Assembly: GCA_914767715.1 (NCBI GenBank)
Contig: OU612073.1
Coordinates: 10,230,001-10,294,000, forward strand
Direction of reading: 5' to 3'
Length of the DNA stretch: 64,000 nt
From: Membranipora membranacea
Taxonomy: Eukaryota; Bryozoa; Gymnolaemata; Cheilostomatida; Membraniporidae
Shown here: positions 27,601-37,831 of the stretch, one piece after another
Layout of the letters: each line of letters starts with the position of its first letter
Position numbering within the stretch: the stretch's first letter is position 1
The notes under the pieces: model-generated
The model's database searches: none
Seen by the model: only the letters and a program-made list of their open reading frames with translations
What the model was told of the DNA's origin: nothing
Program-made: the position numbers and the translations under genes

Positions 27601-30600
27601 TTACCATTCAAATGAACACCGGGTAGCAAACACAGAGATGAGAAAAGAGGCACGTGCCCCTAGAGTAGAGATAATGATGCCACACGACAGGGTTTACAAT
27701 GTTTACTCTAGATAAAGGTGACATGATAAGAAGATCTGTAGGAATACTAGTGCACGCTTTAGGGACAAAGTGTGCTTGAGTGCCTAGTGAGTACAAGATT
27801 GTGAATGTTCAGCGGTGAAGTCGTCAAAATCATCTACAATGCAAAAGTTTGAAGCGTCCATCTGTACGGGCTACACAAGTTACAATGTCGATATCATTAA
27901 AATCCACTTGGTCATGTCATGTTCAAGTAATCATACCTTGTTTACCCGGCATCCACCAACCGGCATCCACCAACCGGAAAGCCTGTTGTTAATCCAGTTA
28001 TAGAACCTGTGCAAACTTCTCCTTTTTTCCAAATTTCACTCCCGCTGATAGAAATATTAGAAGGGATAAATATCCGCAGCAGCTCCACTTTTATTACCAG
28101 CCTTCTAATGAATAATCCAATCCGACTTGTTGCTTTGCAATGCAGATACTGAATCAAAGTGAGAACTACACACGCTACAGTCTGCTTCCAGTCAGGGAGT
28201 CAGACAGTAACTGACAGGCATGTACGCCAGTAGCCCAGTCTTTATTGCAGGTGTCCATCCAGTGTCGACTAGAAAGAGCCTCCTCATGTATGAAAAGGAA
28301 TTCATTAAACCAAAGAAAAGTCATTGTCATCAAACTAAGGATTAGTCTAGCAGTTCCATACCATCATGTCAGTTTATCCCCATTCACTAAATTTAATTCA
28401 AAACACTTTTAATTCTGAATTTGTGTATAAATATTACATAGAGCCGTAGTTTAAATAATCAAGTAGCAAGGACAAAAGCGATAAATAATGGGCTATAATT
28501 TACAGTGGAATGACTAGGATGTCTGTTGGCTGTCTACAGGGGCAACAAAAAAGGAACTTTGAAGAGTTAAACCAGTAGTATTTTCAAATTTTAATTACAG
28601 CAGCTGGAAATTCTTTGAAATATCCGGATAGGACATTGCTCTCATCAATAATATCCACTCGTTCCAGCCTGCGACAGGTGAGATGACGACAATAATAAGA
28701 TTTAGTGCTGTTTATGCTGTCCATGATGGTGACGGAAGCCTTTAAAACCTGATTGCAGGGGTTATTGAACACCAGGTTGATATTGTCAACCAATAATTAT
28801 TGCCAATCAAATAATAAACCTCTAAATTTGAGCAAATCCAATAGAAATATACACAATAATTGTTGTGTAGCTATCATAAGCAGCAAAGTGGTACAAAGAA
28901 ACTAAACTTGTTGACTCAAAAGTCATCGACCATGCGCCCTTGAGTGGATGATCCAGAGAGTTGACAATTCCACGGATTGCAGCACCATTTGTACCAGGGC
29001 GTATCCTCCCTTATGCTCAAATCGTACCTGAGGAGACAGTGACCGAAATCTGATAAGATGCACTTAAAGGTGATGATGAGCAACAGCATGCAAAATTAAC
29101 CACATAGCCAGTTCAGCAGCCAGAATGATGTCAAACTCATAAAGTTGGACCCTTTCATACATCCTTGAATTTAGTAGGGGTAATGTCCTTCAAGCAACAA
29201 AGATAAAATCAGAACAAATGCCATCAACAAGTAAGTTTATTATGAATAGTCATAATGGTATGAAACAGAGAGCAAGGCTGTGCAGTGTACATGATTGCAA
29301 TTAGAGATTGTGAAGGATATTACATCACTCTGCCAAGAAATCAAACAATGAGCTCAGAAATAATATAGAGGAGAAGATCCATGAGGGTATGCAACAACGA
29401 TGAGCGCGCTGACAAAGCGAAGAGGAATACTTGGGATTATAACTAAGGGAGATCATAAGACATTAAAAGTACACAAACCAAATGGAGCGAGGCGCACACC
29501 AATCACAATCATAAGAATCTCCCAGAACTCAAAGATGTAAAAGCCAGACCTATATCAAATGCCCAATTTTAAGAGTTGTCTCTTCTCAGAATATGTTTGT
29601 TGTAAATTCACCACCTAATTGCAGGTAAAACTGAATAAAAATTATCTCTCATCTTTACAGTTCTGGTATTGAAATGTTCCACTTAAGATATGAATGTTCT
29701 CATGACATGCTAGTGTATTAGGTGGCGTGATCAGAAGAAATTTGGAGCCAGGCGGTCTGTATAACAGTGCAATAACATGACAAGATTTGAGGTAATTACC
29801 AGTATGTTCTAGTTACAAGTGTACCACTTTTTTTTCTGAAAATTGAGCAGTCGTTATTCACAATCAGCTTGTATGCAGTGAAATTGGCTGTGCGAGAGGG
29901 GTTGTTGCGTTTGTCGCCTGTTTTATTCAACTTATGTGTTTCATCATATATTTGGCTACAATAAATGTACATCAACAGCCACCATTATGATACCTCCCCA
30001 CATGTTATGTCAGTAGTGTATGTGGGGCGGAGGAGGAAGAGGGAAGAAGGCTGGGGATGAGGTTGTAACCTAACTTCAAGTCAATGAAAATGTAGTAGGC
30101 AAAGGCAATATAGTCAATCTCCTATGTCAAACTCTCTTCAATCTATTAATAATGGGTGCAATCAACGAGAATATCATGAGTCGGCTATCAAAACCATAAA
30201 CACACAACCTGTTAGCAACTGTCATCAAAAACTAATGTTAGTTTGTTAGGTTTACTACAGGCCCGGAGTCCGAGACAACACTCATCACAAACAAAGGATA
30301 GAGTTTCATTCCACATTATGGGAGAGTACTTGTCAAGAGTCTTTTTTATTAATTCTGACCACTTGAATGGCGCACAGGGTCAACCCAAGGTTTTTATCTT
30401 TTCTTTGTATCATAATCCAGTTATAGATGACAACAGGCACTGCATCCTTTACATACGACTGTCATCGCATAACAACAACATTCTCCTTGTGGTCATTTCA
30501 ATCGAGATGTGATTCAGAAATATGATGCTGTGACTTATAAGATGGCACCTTTGTTTGCAATGCATGGGTTTTTGATTGCAAAACCATCTTGCACACCATC

Positions 30601-33600
30601 AAGCATGATTTAGCCATCAAAAACCACCTGTGTAGCCTCAAATGGGACACACAATTGAATTGTGACCACCACTGAATGTGTTGTTATGTTATCGTCTGGT
30701 GGGATTAGCTCGTGGCTTCAAGAGTCAATATTATCATGTTTTTTGCTTGTTTTGACTTTTGTCAACTAGATGGTTGATATATCTTCATGAAACCCTCTAC
30801 AATTCATTCCTGTGCCATATATATTATTCTTCATCTACTATATTGCATCTTTGAGGTCTTATGATCCAAAACACAAGATCATATTAGACCATGTGACAGC
30901 ATGGCAACTCCAAAACATGGTAAATTGGTAGCATATTTGCATTCACCTAAATGCTATGGCAAAATTCAGGGTAACGACTTTTCAAACTGAATCAGGCAGC
31001 GCACTCACATCACACAAGCAGTTTTCTCACTCCAACGCCATTTTCTATGACCCGAACGTTCACCACTAGTTCCCAAGCTGCCCATGGGAAGTTATACAAC
31101 AACATTATATATTTAAAATTCCACACTACCTAGTCTGAGCCCCCCAGACTCTTGCCACCCCCCCCCCCCCCCGTCCGACGGCCCCAACCTGTCTATCAGA
31201 GTAAATAGTGACTAACCTCTATGGGCGCCTGTAGCCTTGTCTCTCAGCACGTTCAGCTGTGATATGTCTCCGTACTTACTGAACATCTCCCTTAGCTCTG
31301 ACTCGTCCATCGTCTTTGGCACCTACCAGCAGAAAAATACTAATAGTTATGATAAGCCATTGTTCGTAGCCTACTAGCGCATCATACAAGTACAGCTTTG
31401 AACGGCGATCTAAGAGGGGTGGATTGAGCTGGTTAAACGAATCCACTGTAAAGAGAGGGGGGGCAGTGACTTGGCTTTATTACAGCAGCTGAGGGTATCA
31501 TGACATTAAACGATTGAACTGACACACTACGCTTCAGTTCTGAGTGCTGTGATTCCTAGAATCAAACACTGACCATGGAAAACTCCAAATGCTATAGGCC
31601 TACACAGCTACACTGTTGGCTGCCAAATGGAACCAGCATGATGTTTGGACAATGATGGTGATAGTAATAAATGTGGTGACTTCCAAGTCATTGTTTATTG
31701 AAGCAGCCAACCATTCGATGATTACCATGACTCATACGGCACCTTACCATCAACCAAACAATAATTGGTTCAAATGGATGGATCTCTTTGTAAAACCCTC
31801 CAAAAATACGTGGTCAAATCAGGAGGATTTCTGAGTAGATGGCTTTATAATAAACGCATAAAACTCATTTAATAATCTGATGGTGGTGGTTTAAAAATGA
31901 CAAACAGCAGCTGGTGCAAAAACTCCATAAGACCTAGTTGATACAAGGAGTTGTCTGCAACTCCGTGGTTGACATAATGACTCAGTTTCCACATGAAATA
32001 GCGAGATGTGTGCTACCAGGTTGTTTTCAAAGCATTCTTTTCACATCACATATCTAAGATACAAAGCCAGAATGCTGGTAGCTGCTGTGGGTATATTCAG
32101 CATACCAGGAGTTCGGCGCTGATGATGGCTGTTGACGTGGCTTCTCACCAGAGTAAAGATGGTGCCACATGGAATAACCTACTAAGCTCACACATGGGAC
32201 TAAATACAGCAACTTACAGATGGGGTCATAAAATCAGAGGGTGCTTAGTAGTTAGTGTTGAACCACATGACAGTCATTTTGTTTTTGCATCTGATGTAAA
32301 GTTGGCCCCCTACCCAAAATTAATTGGGTTATTATACTGGTATAGGGGCCTAACCTGCTGCTATAATAGACCTCAGATACGACTGCACCTTCAGCAGAAC
32401 GCCTCTTACTTGGTTTCAATGCCTTTGACCAAGGAGTTAAAGACTTTAACTCCTTGCTTTGACATTGCTCTCAAGGCAGCTGATGTGCGGAGTTGCATCC
32501 CCTTATTCTACCAAACTCATCGTATTTTTCAATGAAGAGCACCATTTGAGAGCGTCTTGCTCGCAAAACGTGGTTACCACCTTGCCAACACATAGCAAGA
32601 AACACTGAGCATCATATCACAACATTGGGATTTACTCTCACCTGTCCGACAAACATCTTGATAGCGTCTGAGTCAGGTTCACGTTTGCTCGGAGAATCTT
32701 CGGCGCTTGTGGATGAGCCCGGTGAGGAAGCGGCCTGCTCATCTTTAAGCGTTCCCGTGCCTGATGAGGAAGGGCTCACTACAGGCGGGGATGTGTCCAT
32801 CAGCTATCACAGGAAAAAAAATGAAAGTTAAATTAAGAATTTTTGAAAGACGTTTCATGAATAACAAGACAATATCAATCATTACATTTCCGAGGGTCAA
32901 AGAAGGGTCATGGTAGAACAGTTGGAGGAGGATTACAACAGTACAATACAATATCTTGAGAGCTTAGGATTTACATTAACATATCATTGAGGCCCTTTTT
33001 TAATAACCTGAGTACACTTTGCACTTTAAATATGAATTCCTTTGGTTAGTTTAGCATTGTTTGGCTTTAACGACCTTGGTGGCTCTTTTATCCGACCCTT
33101 CTCAGATGGAGGGACTTACGATATCAGACAATTCTTTTTTACTTTTTTACAGAAAAACGTCAAGCGCTAATCTCCCCATTTCTGTTGGATGGATGTCAAC
33201 TAACTTCCAGCTTCATTGTCAATCACTCATCAATAAGCTATCAATACGGATTGCGTATACATGATCGGGTCCTGAACTGTAGCAGTTGCATGCCTTTTAT
33301 TCTAATAGTAGAGCTTACTGAAATCCGGCTTTTTGTGCCGAAATAAAAGCTATTATATTTATTAATGAGCCCTGTCTCTGTCCGTCCAACCAAGGAGTTA
33401 GAGACTCTTTAACTCCTTGGTCCAACAGAGGGAGCAAGTCAGTGAAGTGTCTGGGTAGTTTTGTGGCTCAGACTACTTTTGTGACCATTGACTTCAACAT
33501 GACATTACTTTTGATACTAGTCACACACATTTTTATCTGTCTGAGGTTAAAGAAGATCTTAGCTTGTGGTTGGCAGGACATCACAGAAAGAAAAAAAGGA

Positions 33601-34191
33601 AGAGCTCAGTTTGCACTGAAGATTGAATGTCATGATCATGACTATTTTAGAATTACTAGTAGTGCGTAGTGAGTTCTGGGAATAATGTGTACCAGCTGGG
33701 AATCTTTAGTCTAAATGGCAACGGCACAGCATGGCAAAGCTAGCCACGTTACTGTATGGATGGACATCCTGACTGACTCCTGTCATAAATTTCATTAGTA
33801 TCCTCCAATCAAACAAAAAGTGCATCACCACCTACGGTCTCCTGTTTCCAAAATCAACAAATTCCCATTTGTTGACAAGCATCAGGGAGAAAGACATAGT
33901 ATTTTCAGTGCAAAGTAGGATTTGCTACCATCCTACAGGAAAGTCTATAACCCCTCTAAAAGAGAAATATCTTCTCAGATATAACGGTCCTCAAAAATAG
34001 CGGCCCACCCACACTCTCAGTGTGAGAGTGGGGAGGGATAACTAAGTATTGGCACCACTCACCTTTATGTTGGTATTGCTAAACGCCTGTAAATTCTCTG
34101 TTGTTGAGTTTGTCTGTGATAGTGACATCATAACAGGGGCGGACATCTGAACAGGGGGTGAGACCGTGTGCATGGCTGCCACGGCATTCAT
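9061..34191 (-). CDS. CELF: CELF1/2-type (CUGBP Elav-like / Bruno) RNA-binding protein, complete, 15 exons
   Basis: CELF proteins bind GU-rich elements in pre-mRNA and mRNA and control splicing, translation and decay in nucleus and cytoplasm. Exons are 34063-34191 (ATG 34191), 32642-32803, 31217-31322, 22522-22604, 20760-20808, 19780-19911, 17056-17135, 16117-16263, 13753-13831, 13022-13069, 12290-12409, 11725-11781, 10340-10651, 9472-9684 and 9061-9212. All phases match: 1869 nt, 622 residues. RRM1 covers about 92-172 (RNP2 MFVGQV, RNP1 GCCFVTFY), RRM2 about 180-260 ([14 protein letters not shown]) and RRM3 about 530-608 (LFIYHL, GFVSFD). The RRM1-RRM2 linker [11 protein letters not shown] and the motif [11 protein letters not shown] after RRM2 are CELF hallmarks. 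The divergent linker before RRM3 is rich in Ala, Gln and Gly. The final exon may be shortened by splicing (see findings). The family is certain; the CELF1/2 branch is likely, because CELF3-6 are vertebrate-type duplicates. Confidence 0.95.
10340..10651 (-). CDS. CELF: CELF divergent-linker exon with Ala/Gln/Gly tracts
   Basis: This is the longest CELF exon (312 nt, phase 1 on both sides). It encodes a low-complexity stretch with a four-residue Gly run, four Gln, seven Ala, and further Ala/Gln blocks ([17 protein letters not shown]). Linkers before RRM3 in CELF proteins are usually disordered and carry regulatory activity. The tracts are coded by mixed synonymous codons, so they are probably selected or old rather than a fresh triplet expansion. 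Confidence 0.9.
11384..11403. repeat. (GTT)n microsatellite
   Basis: A run of GTT trinucleotides lies in the CELF intron between exons 10340-10651 and 11725-11781. Confidence 0.85.
15979..15997. mobile_element. Tiny palindromic element, AATGAACT subfamily, with 7-bp target duplication
   Basis: This is a 19-bp element with termini CAATGAA and TTCATTG and centre CTCCC. It is flanked by identical ATACTAC at 15972-15978 and 15998-16004. It sits in the CELF intron just downstream, in gene order, of exon 16117-16263. Confidence 0.78.
16305..16445 (-). CDS. CELF: Candidate alternative (cassette) exon of CELF inside RRM2
   Basis: A 141-nt open block is bounded by acceptor CAACAGTAG and donor GTTTGT, the same donor hexamer used by two POLRMT exons here. 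It is open in phase 0 throughout (47 codons) and lies between two CELF exons whose junction is also phase 0, so inclusion keeps the frame. It encodes [16 protein letters not shown], then a mixed polar and aromatic segment. The insertion point is residue 247/248, just before the last strand of RRM2. The remaining intron to exon 16117-16263 would be only 41 nt. If that intron is retained, translation stops at 16245-16247. No known CELF has this insert as far as I recall. It could be a chance open frame. Confidence 0.35.
16888..17017. repeat. Two tandem diverged copies of a CCATAA-type hairpin plus AAGAAAGCAA tail
   Basis: Copy one (about 16888-16945) and copy two (about 16955-17017) each contain a CCATAA...TTATGG-type fold-back followed by (T)CTTAGAAAGCAA or CTAAGAAAGCAA. 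The arms CCATAAAC and GTTTATGG recur at 21249-21314 and near 57000. The pair lies about 40 bp from CELF exon 17056-17135, on its downstream side in gene order. Confidence 0.6.
19429..19446. mobile_element. Tiny palindromic element, diverged AATGAACT copy, with 7-bp target duplication
   Basis: An 18-bp copy (CAACAAACTCCCTCATTG) has a damaged left arm but is still flanked by identical CTTCCAC at 19422-19428 and 19447-19453. It lies in a CELF intron. Confidence 0.7.
19780..20808 (-). CDS. CELF: CELF inter-RRM linker exon and first half of RRM2
   Basis: Exon 20760-20808 (49 nt) encodes [16 protein letters not shown]. Exon 19780-19911 (132 nt) begins [14 protein letters not shown] and ends inside the loop before RNP1. 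With the 83-nt exon (22522-22604) and the 80-nt exon (17056-17135), the size series 83, 49, 132, 80 closely matches the vertebrate CELF exon series as I recall it (83, 49, 135, 80). That points to an ancestral animal gene structure. Confidence 0.92.
20594..20686. repeat. Two-copy direct repeat of about 47 bp
   Basis: TTAAAGATCCAATTATCAA is followed by a G-rich half (AGGGTCTGGTGTGGGCCT) and then repeated with few changes. It lies in the CELF intron before exon 19780-19911 and has no coding content. Confidence 0.8.
21249..21314. repeat. AT-rich hairpin with CCATAAACATATAAATA ends
   Basis: Terminal 17-bp inverted repeats (21249-21265 and 21298-21314) are perfect, and the interior is itself largely self-complementary. 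Related ends occur at 16957 and near 57030. It lies in a CELF intron. It is probably a small non-autonomous fold-back element; no clear target duplication was found. Confidence 0.65.
22347..22381. repeat. Hairpin with 17-bp arms
   Basis: TTGGGTGCGAAGGGAAC and GTTCCCTATGCACCCAA pair at 15 of 17 positions around a single central A. It lies in a CELF intron about 140 bp from exon 22522-22604. Confidence 0.7.
22605..31216 (-). other. 8.6-kb CELF intron splitting RRM1, no other gene seen
   Basis: The intron separates the two halves of RRM1 (phase 1, just before RNP1). I found no convincing nested gene on either strand. It is the longest intron in the window and a natural place for enhancers or splicing-control sequence. 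A palindrome-like copy near 25136 lacks target duplications. Confidence 0.6.
31134..31190. repeat. C-rich dispersed repeat containing the mini-hairpin AGTCTG...CAGACT
   Basis: The sequence CTAGTCTGAGCCCCC, CAGACT, a TTGCC-type spacer with a long C run, then CGACGGCCCC recurs at 59907-59950 with a shorter C run. The copy here lies in the CELF 8.6-kb intron, about 30 bp from RRM1 exon 31217-31322. Confidence 0.7.
31217..32803 (-). CDS. CELF: CELF N-terminal Ser/Pro-rich segment and start of RRM1
   Basis: Exon 32642-32803 encodes [16 protein letters not shown] and an acidic Ser-rich stretch up to IKMFVGQ (RNP2). Exon 31217-31322 continues [14 protein letters not shown] to the residue before RNP1. 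The Met at 32800 could serve as an alternative start. In the long isoform it is internal and follows exon 34063-34191 in phase. Confidence 0.92.
31944..31967. mobile_element. Tiny palindromic element, AAGGAGTT subfamily, near-perfect 7-bp target duplication
   Basis: A 24-bp hairpin CAAGGAGTTG...CAACTCCGTG with one arm mismatch. Flanks are GTTGATA (31937-31943) and GTTGACA (31968-31974), identical at 6 of 7 positions. It lies in CELF intron 2. Confidence 0.7.
32430..32456. mobile_element. Tiny palindromic element, AAGGAGTT subfamily, perfect
   Basis: A 27-bp palindrome with perfect 13-bp arms (CAAGGAGTTAAAG and its complement) around one A. It is flanked by identical CTTTGAC at 32423-32429 and 32457-32463. 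It lies in CELF intron 2, inside a 175-codon plus-strand open frame. The lack of arm mutations suggests a recent insertion. Confidence 0.85.
33391..33419. mobile_element. Tiny palindromic element, AAGGAGTT subfamily, with 7-bp target duplication
   Basis: A 29-bp hairpin with CAAGGAGTTA and TAACTCCTTG ends and an inner GAGACTCTT. It is flanked by identical GTCCAAC at 33384-33390 and 33420-33426. It lies in CELF intron 1. Confidence 0.85.
34063..34191 (-). CDS. CELF: CELF first coding exon
   Basis: ATG at 34191 opens [20 protein letters not shown] and continues to a GTGAGT donor after NTNIK (43 codons, phase 0). An in-frame TAA lies six bases upstream of the ATG, supporting this start for the long isoform. 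Upstream 5' UTR exons, if any, would lie in the following 8 kb. Confidence 0.85.
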
Positions 34192-35062
34192 TGTCAGTTA
34201 TATAATATCAGCAGACTAGGGTGATAATTCCAAACAGCAGCAGGCTTGTCTCCAGATCTCTGATATTCAGCTGTCACGAGAGGTACTATCTTTGTCTAAG
34301 CTGTAAGTAGTATTAAATCAGTTTTAAAGAATGTCTTCATATATACCTACACATACCGGCACATTTCAACAACAAAGCCAAAAAGAAACATCTGGCATTA
34401 GGGCCAACTTTCAAGAGCCAACCCTCATAATCGCGGCCAGTTTTTGGTTCACACAAATGGATGTAGTTTGGAGAACTAAATTATATATTATAATGGTGTT
34501 AGCATTATATGTGCAAGAATATGTCATAAAGAAAACCACAAGACTTCGAGTCAAGATCCACAAGGAGAAGTTATTTTATATAACAGAAAATTTGAGAAAG
34601 GCCTATTGAAGTCACCCTAATGCCTCCAGTAGTAGCAAAGAGAGGATGAGGATGGGTGAGAAAGTTATTTTAATCTGCTTTTTTTTGCCTAGCGTTTCTT
34701 TGTGAGCTCATTTAACATAATTGCGGTTGGATTACACTTCACTAACGTCCCAAAATCCTGATGGAAGGCAAAATAGCCGAGTATGTGAAAATTTGTAGGA
34801 GATAGTCTTTTGATTGATTTATGTACAGGTTCAAGAAGATTAATTAAACGTTGTCCTGTCCGCCTACACTGGGTTACCTCATACCAGGTCCTGACAACCT
34901 TCCACATCCAATAAACAACCACTTGTACAAGTTCCACTATTGTCCAAGTTTAACCCCCAGAAAAGGTGGATTGCAGAACTATGCTTTGTGGTCAAAAAGA
35001 TCTAGCCATGGTTTCATCATTTGCATGGCAAAACGAATTGATAGAGAAATTATAGCCAAATT

Positions 35063-35289
35063 CTTAGTCGCAGGTTTGATAATTGAGCGCTTGGTCAAGT
35101 CTTGGTAAAAAAATAGGGAATTGATTGAAAAGCTGTCACCAACTTAGTCACAGGTATGTTAATTTAGCGCTATGCTATGGTCAAGTCTTGGTCAAAAACA
35201 CCTTGTAGATATTTTCCACTTAGTCACACAGGTTTGGTGATTGAGCGCTATGGACGTGGTCAAAAAGAATCTTGTAGACATTTTCCACT
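35063..35289. repeat. Three diverged tandem copies of about 78 bp
   Basis: Each copy begins CTTAGTC(G/A)CA, contains GGTTTG-ATAATTGAGCGC or a close variant, and continues GGTCAAGTCTTGGT. Copies two and three also share CTTGTAGA(T/C)ATTTTCCACT. Starts are at about 35063, 35143 and 35220. There is no coding potential. Confidence 0.75.
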
Positions 35290-37818
35290 CAGCAGCGTCG
35301 ACAAACTCGCGCGGCGGGGAGTCTGGACAAATTCAGATTAACCCCAGTCAAGTACTACTAAATCTGTATTGCCTTTTATTATACACATCGAGTATTCTAA
35401 AGCTATAATTTTATTAGCATACGGAGAAAGTTTCAATGTTTGAAATGACACAAATCGCTTTAGACAAGGCTGTGGTATATAGACTTCGTTCTGATACTAA
35501 GTTCAATGCGCCCTATGCAATGTATGACTTGCTTGAACGCAAATAAAATGTGATTAAGAATTATTATATTATTATTTAGTGATATTATATAAGTCACTTA
35601 GTGTAGACAAAACATCACACCTAGAGCTAACCTAGCAAATAAAAGGCCAGACTGGGACAGCAAGGCATTATGGTACACATAGAAGGCATTTTAGAACGTT
35701 TAATTTTCTTTGAACAATGTCGGCGAATATTCCCATAATCACCTTTATGGGAAATATCTTTGATTGAGGGGTCGGGTCAGGAAATCTGTTTAAATTGGCA
35801 GGGACAGAGGATGTTATGTAAAAGGAGCGTGGAAAATTGAATTTGATAAAAGCGTGTTACGCTGGTCCTTGTTCTACTAGCCCCAGCAGTTTTCTATTTT
35901 TCTGGCAATCTAGAGCATTAACCCAAATACACACACGATATGCCAACAACTAACACAAAATTGTGAGAAATAATGAGAAAATAACCAGCATAAATCCTGC
36001 AACGCATTCATAACTCAGCAACCATTATTTTACCATTTTCTAGCCTACTGATCGTCAAACATTAGAGGGAGGATAGATGGTCTAGACACATTTTGACAAA
36101 ATACCAAAAATCTTAGGCTTTAAAGTTATGGCAGGAATATATGTGGATCAGCCTAGCCATAACCTAACATACACTGAAACTCAGCAAAATTTAATGGCAG
36201 CACATTACTGGTTTTATGAATTCTCAACCAATGGGTTAACCCTACCCAACAAAGTACTGGGTAATAAATAAGTCATCACATTTATAATTGCAGTCTGTCC
36301 GCAGTATGAATGTATCAGTATTTAGCAGGAAAGCAAGCTGCCTCGTCATAATTTGTTTCGACTTATTATGAGATTGGAGGGAGTTGATATTTCAGTTTAC
36401 ACAAACATCAACTAACAGCATGAAGGATAATAATTGAATAGCTTGCACATGTCTACCCCGCCAGGCCAATTCTCAGTGTTGATTTGTTATTGTAACCACA
36501 ATATGAATGAGCCGGCTTTACTATTAATGGTGGAATTAAGATTGACACACTTACTATCATTTATCGTAGAGGAAGGCAGGCATCTCCGAGTAAAACTATT
36601 TTATCTAATATTATTACTCTTTGATGGAACGAAAGCATGCCTAATGCCTACGACTTAAAACAAAGTACCAAGAAAAGCCCGTATGATTCAAATAAAATAT
36701 GCGCCTCCATGAACCCTGTGATGGCAACTAGTAGGTTGTCTTACCACATGAAAGATACCAAGCCAGCATTCACTGAGCGAGTCTCAAGTTTGCCACGTAC
36801 CAGTCTGACAAACGGACGGAGTGGTGTTATCCCAGCGAAAGTTCACAGACAAATGCAGAGTGGTCGTCAGCTTGTTAAGATTTTGTAAGAGGCTTGATAT
36901 GCCAACAATGATGGAAATTGGCTCTTTCAACGATCGCTGCACCGTAGTGTCTCTCTTTAGTCTAAAATAGAATAATTTCTCATCTAAAATTGTCCTCTAT
37001 CACACAATAAGAGCCCATTTATATTCAACACTGGACAAAACAATACTAAACTGCCCTGCAATTGGCCATGGGAAGGCTGAAAGCGCACAAAAGAAATAGA
37101 GTGATTAGTCCCCAACACACTTTGGTGATCTAACCAGTAGTTCCACCCTTTTAATATAATAACAATTTCCACTTTTCATTTCATAATAATTATCTTCAGC
37201 ATTTGATGTGGCATGCCTTGGTTGATACCCGTTTCAAGACTTTCAATTACTTTATCAATAAACTTTTGTTTTCGCAGGCATCATCACCTCTAAGTTTATT
37301 CAATTAATTTTAATCACTCCAAAGCAGCCCTGCTAATATCATCACCTCAGGGAAAGGGAACCATGAACTTCGATTACCTTTGTGAGATAATAATAGAAAG
37401 ATGAAATGCTGGAATATCAATCAATAATGGAGTACTTTTCAGTCTGATTTTCTGCTAGCAGTAGGTATCATTTGATATTACTTGAAAAGATCAGACTTTG
37501 CCGAAGTTATAACTTAACATAACCTAGTTTCCATAAAAAAACATCTTACTATGGTTGAACCAGGGAGTATAATTTATTACAATCATCTTATGATCCAGTC
37601 GAATTTTTGTCCAAAACTTACAAAGTTTTATCAAAGCATAGCCAGCTCAGACGACTCAGCAATTTTGTGTCATTATTGTATTACACCCATTTTACTGTTA
37701 GATGGGCTATTCCTATACCACTTAGTTATCAATAGATTATTATGGGAACGCAGGCACCTGCGACAACTTGCCTGCCGAAGTCCTAAATCAGACAGTCCAC
37801 ACAGATGTATCATATGAT

Positions 37819-37831
37819 CAAGGAGTCCTTG
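37819..37831. mobile_element. Smallest palindromic element (13 bp), AAGGAGTT subfamily
   Basis: CAAGGAGTCCTTG lies between ATATGAT (37812-37818) and GTATGAT (37832-37838), identical at 6 of 7 positions. It appears to be a copy with no loop and shortened arms. Confidence 0.55.

Noticed and set aside
33998-34032. CACTCTCAGTGTGAGAGTG hairpin near CELF exon 1
   Set aside because: Small hairpin without family ends or flanking repeats; not distinguishable from chance.
36637-36888. 83-codon plus-strand open frame upstream of CELF
   Set aside because: No domain, no splice partner, and a length expected by chance over 64 kb.
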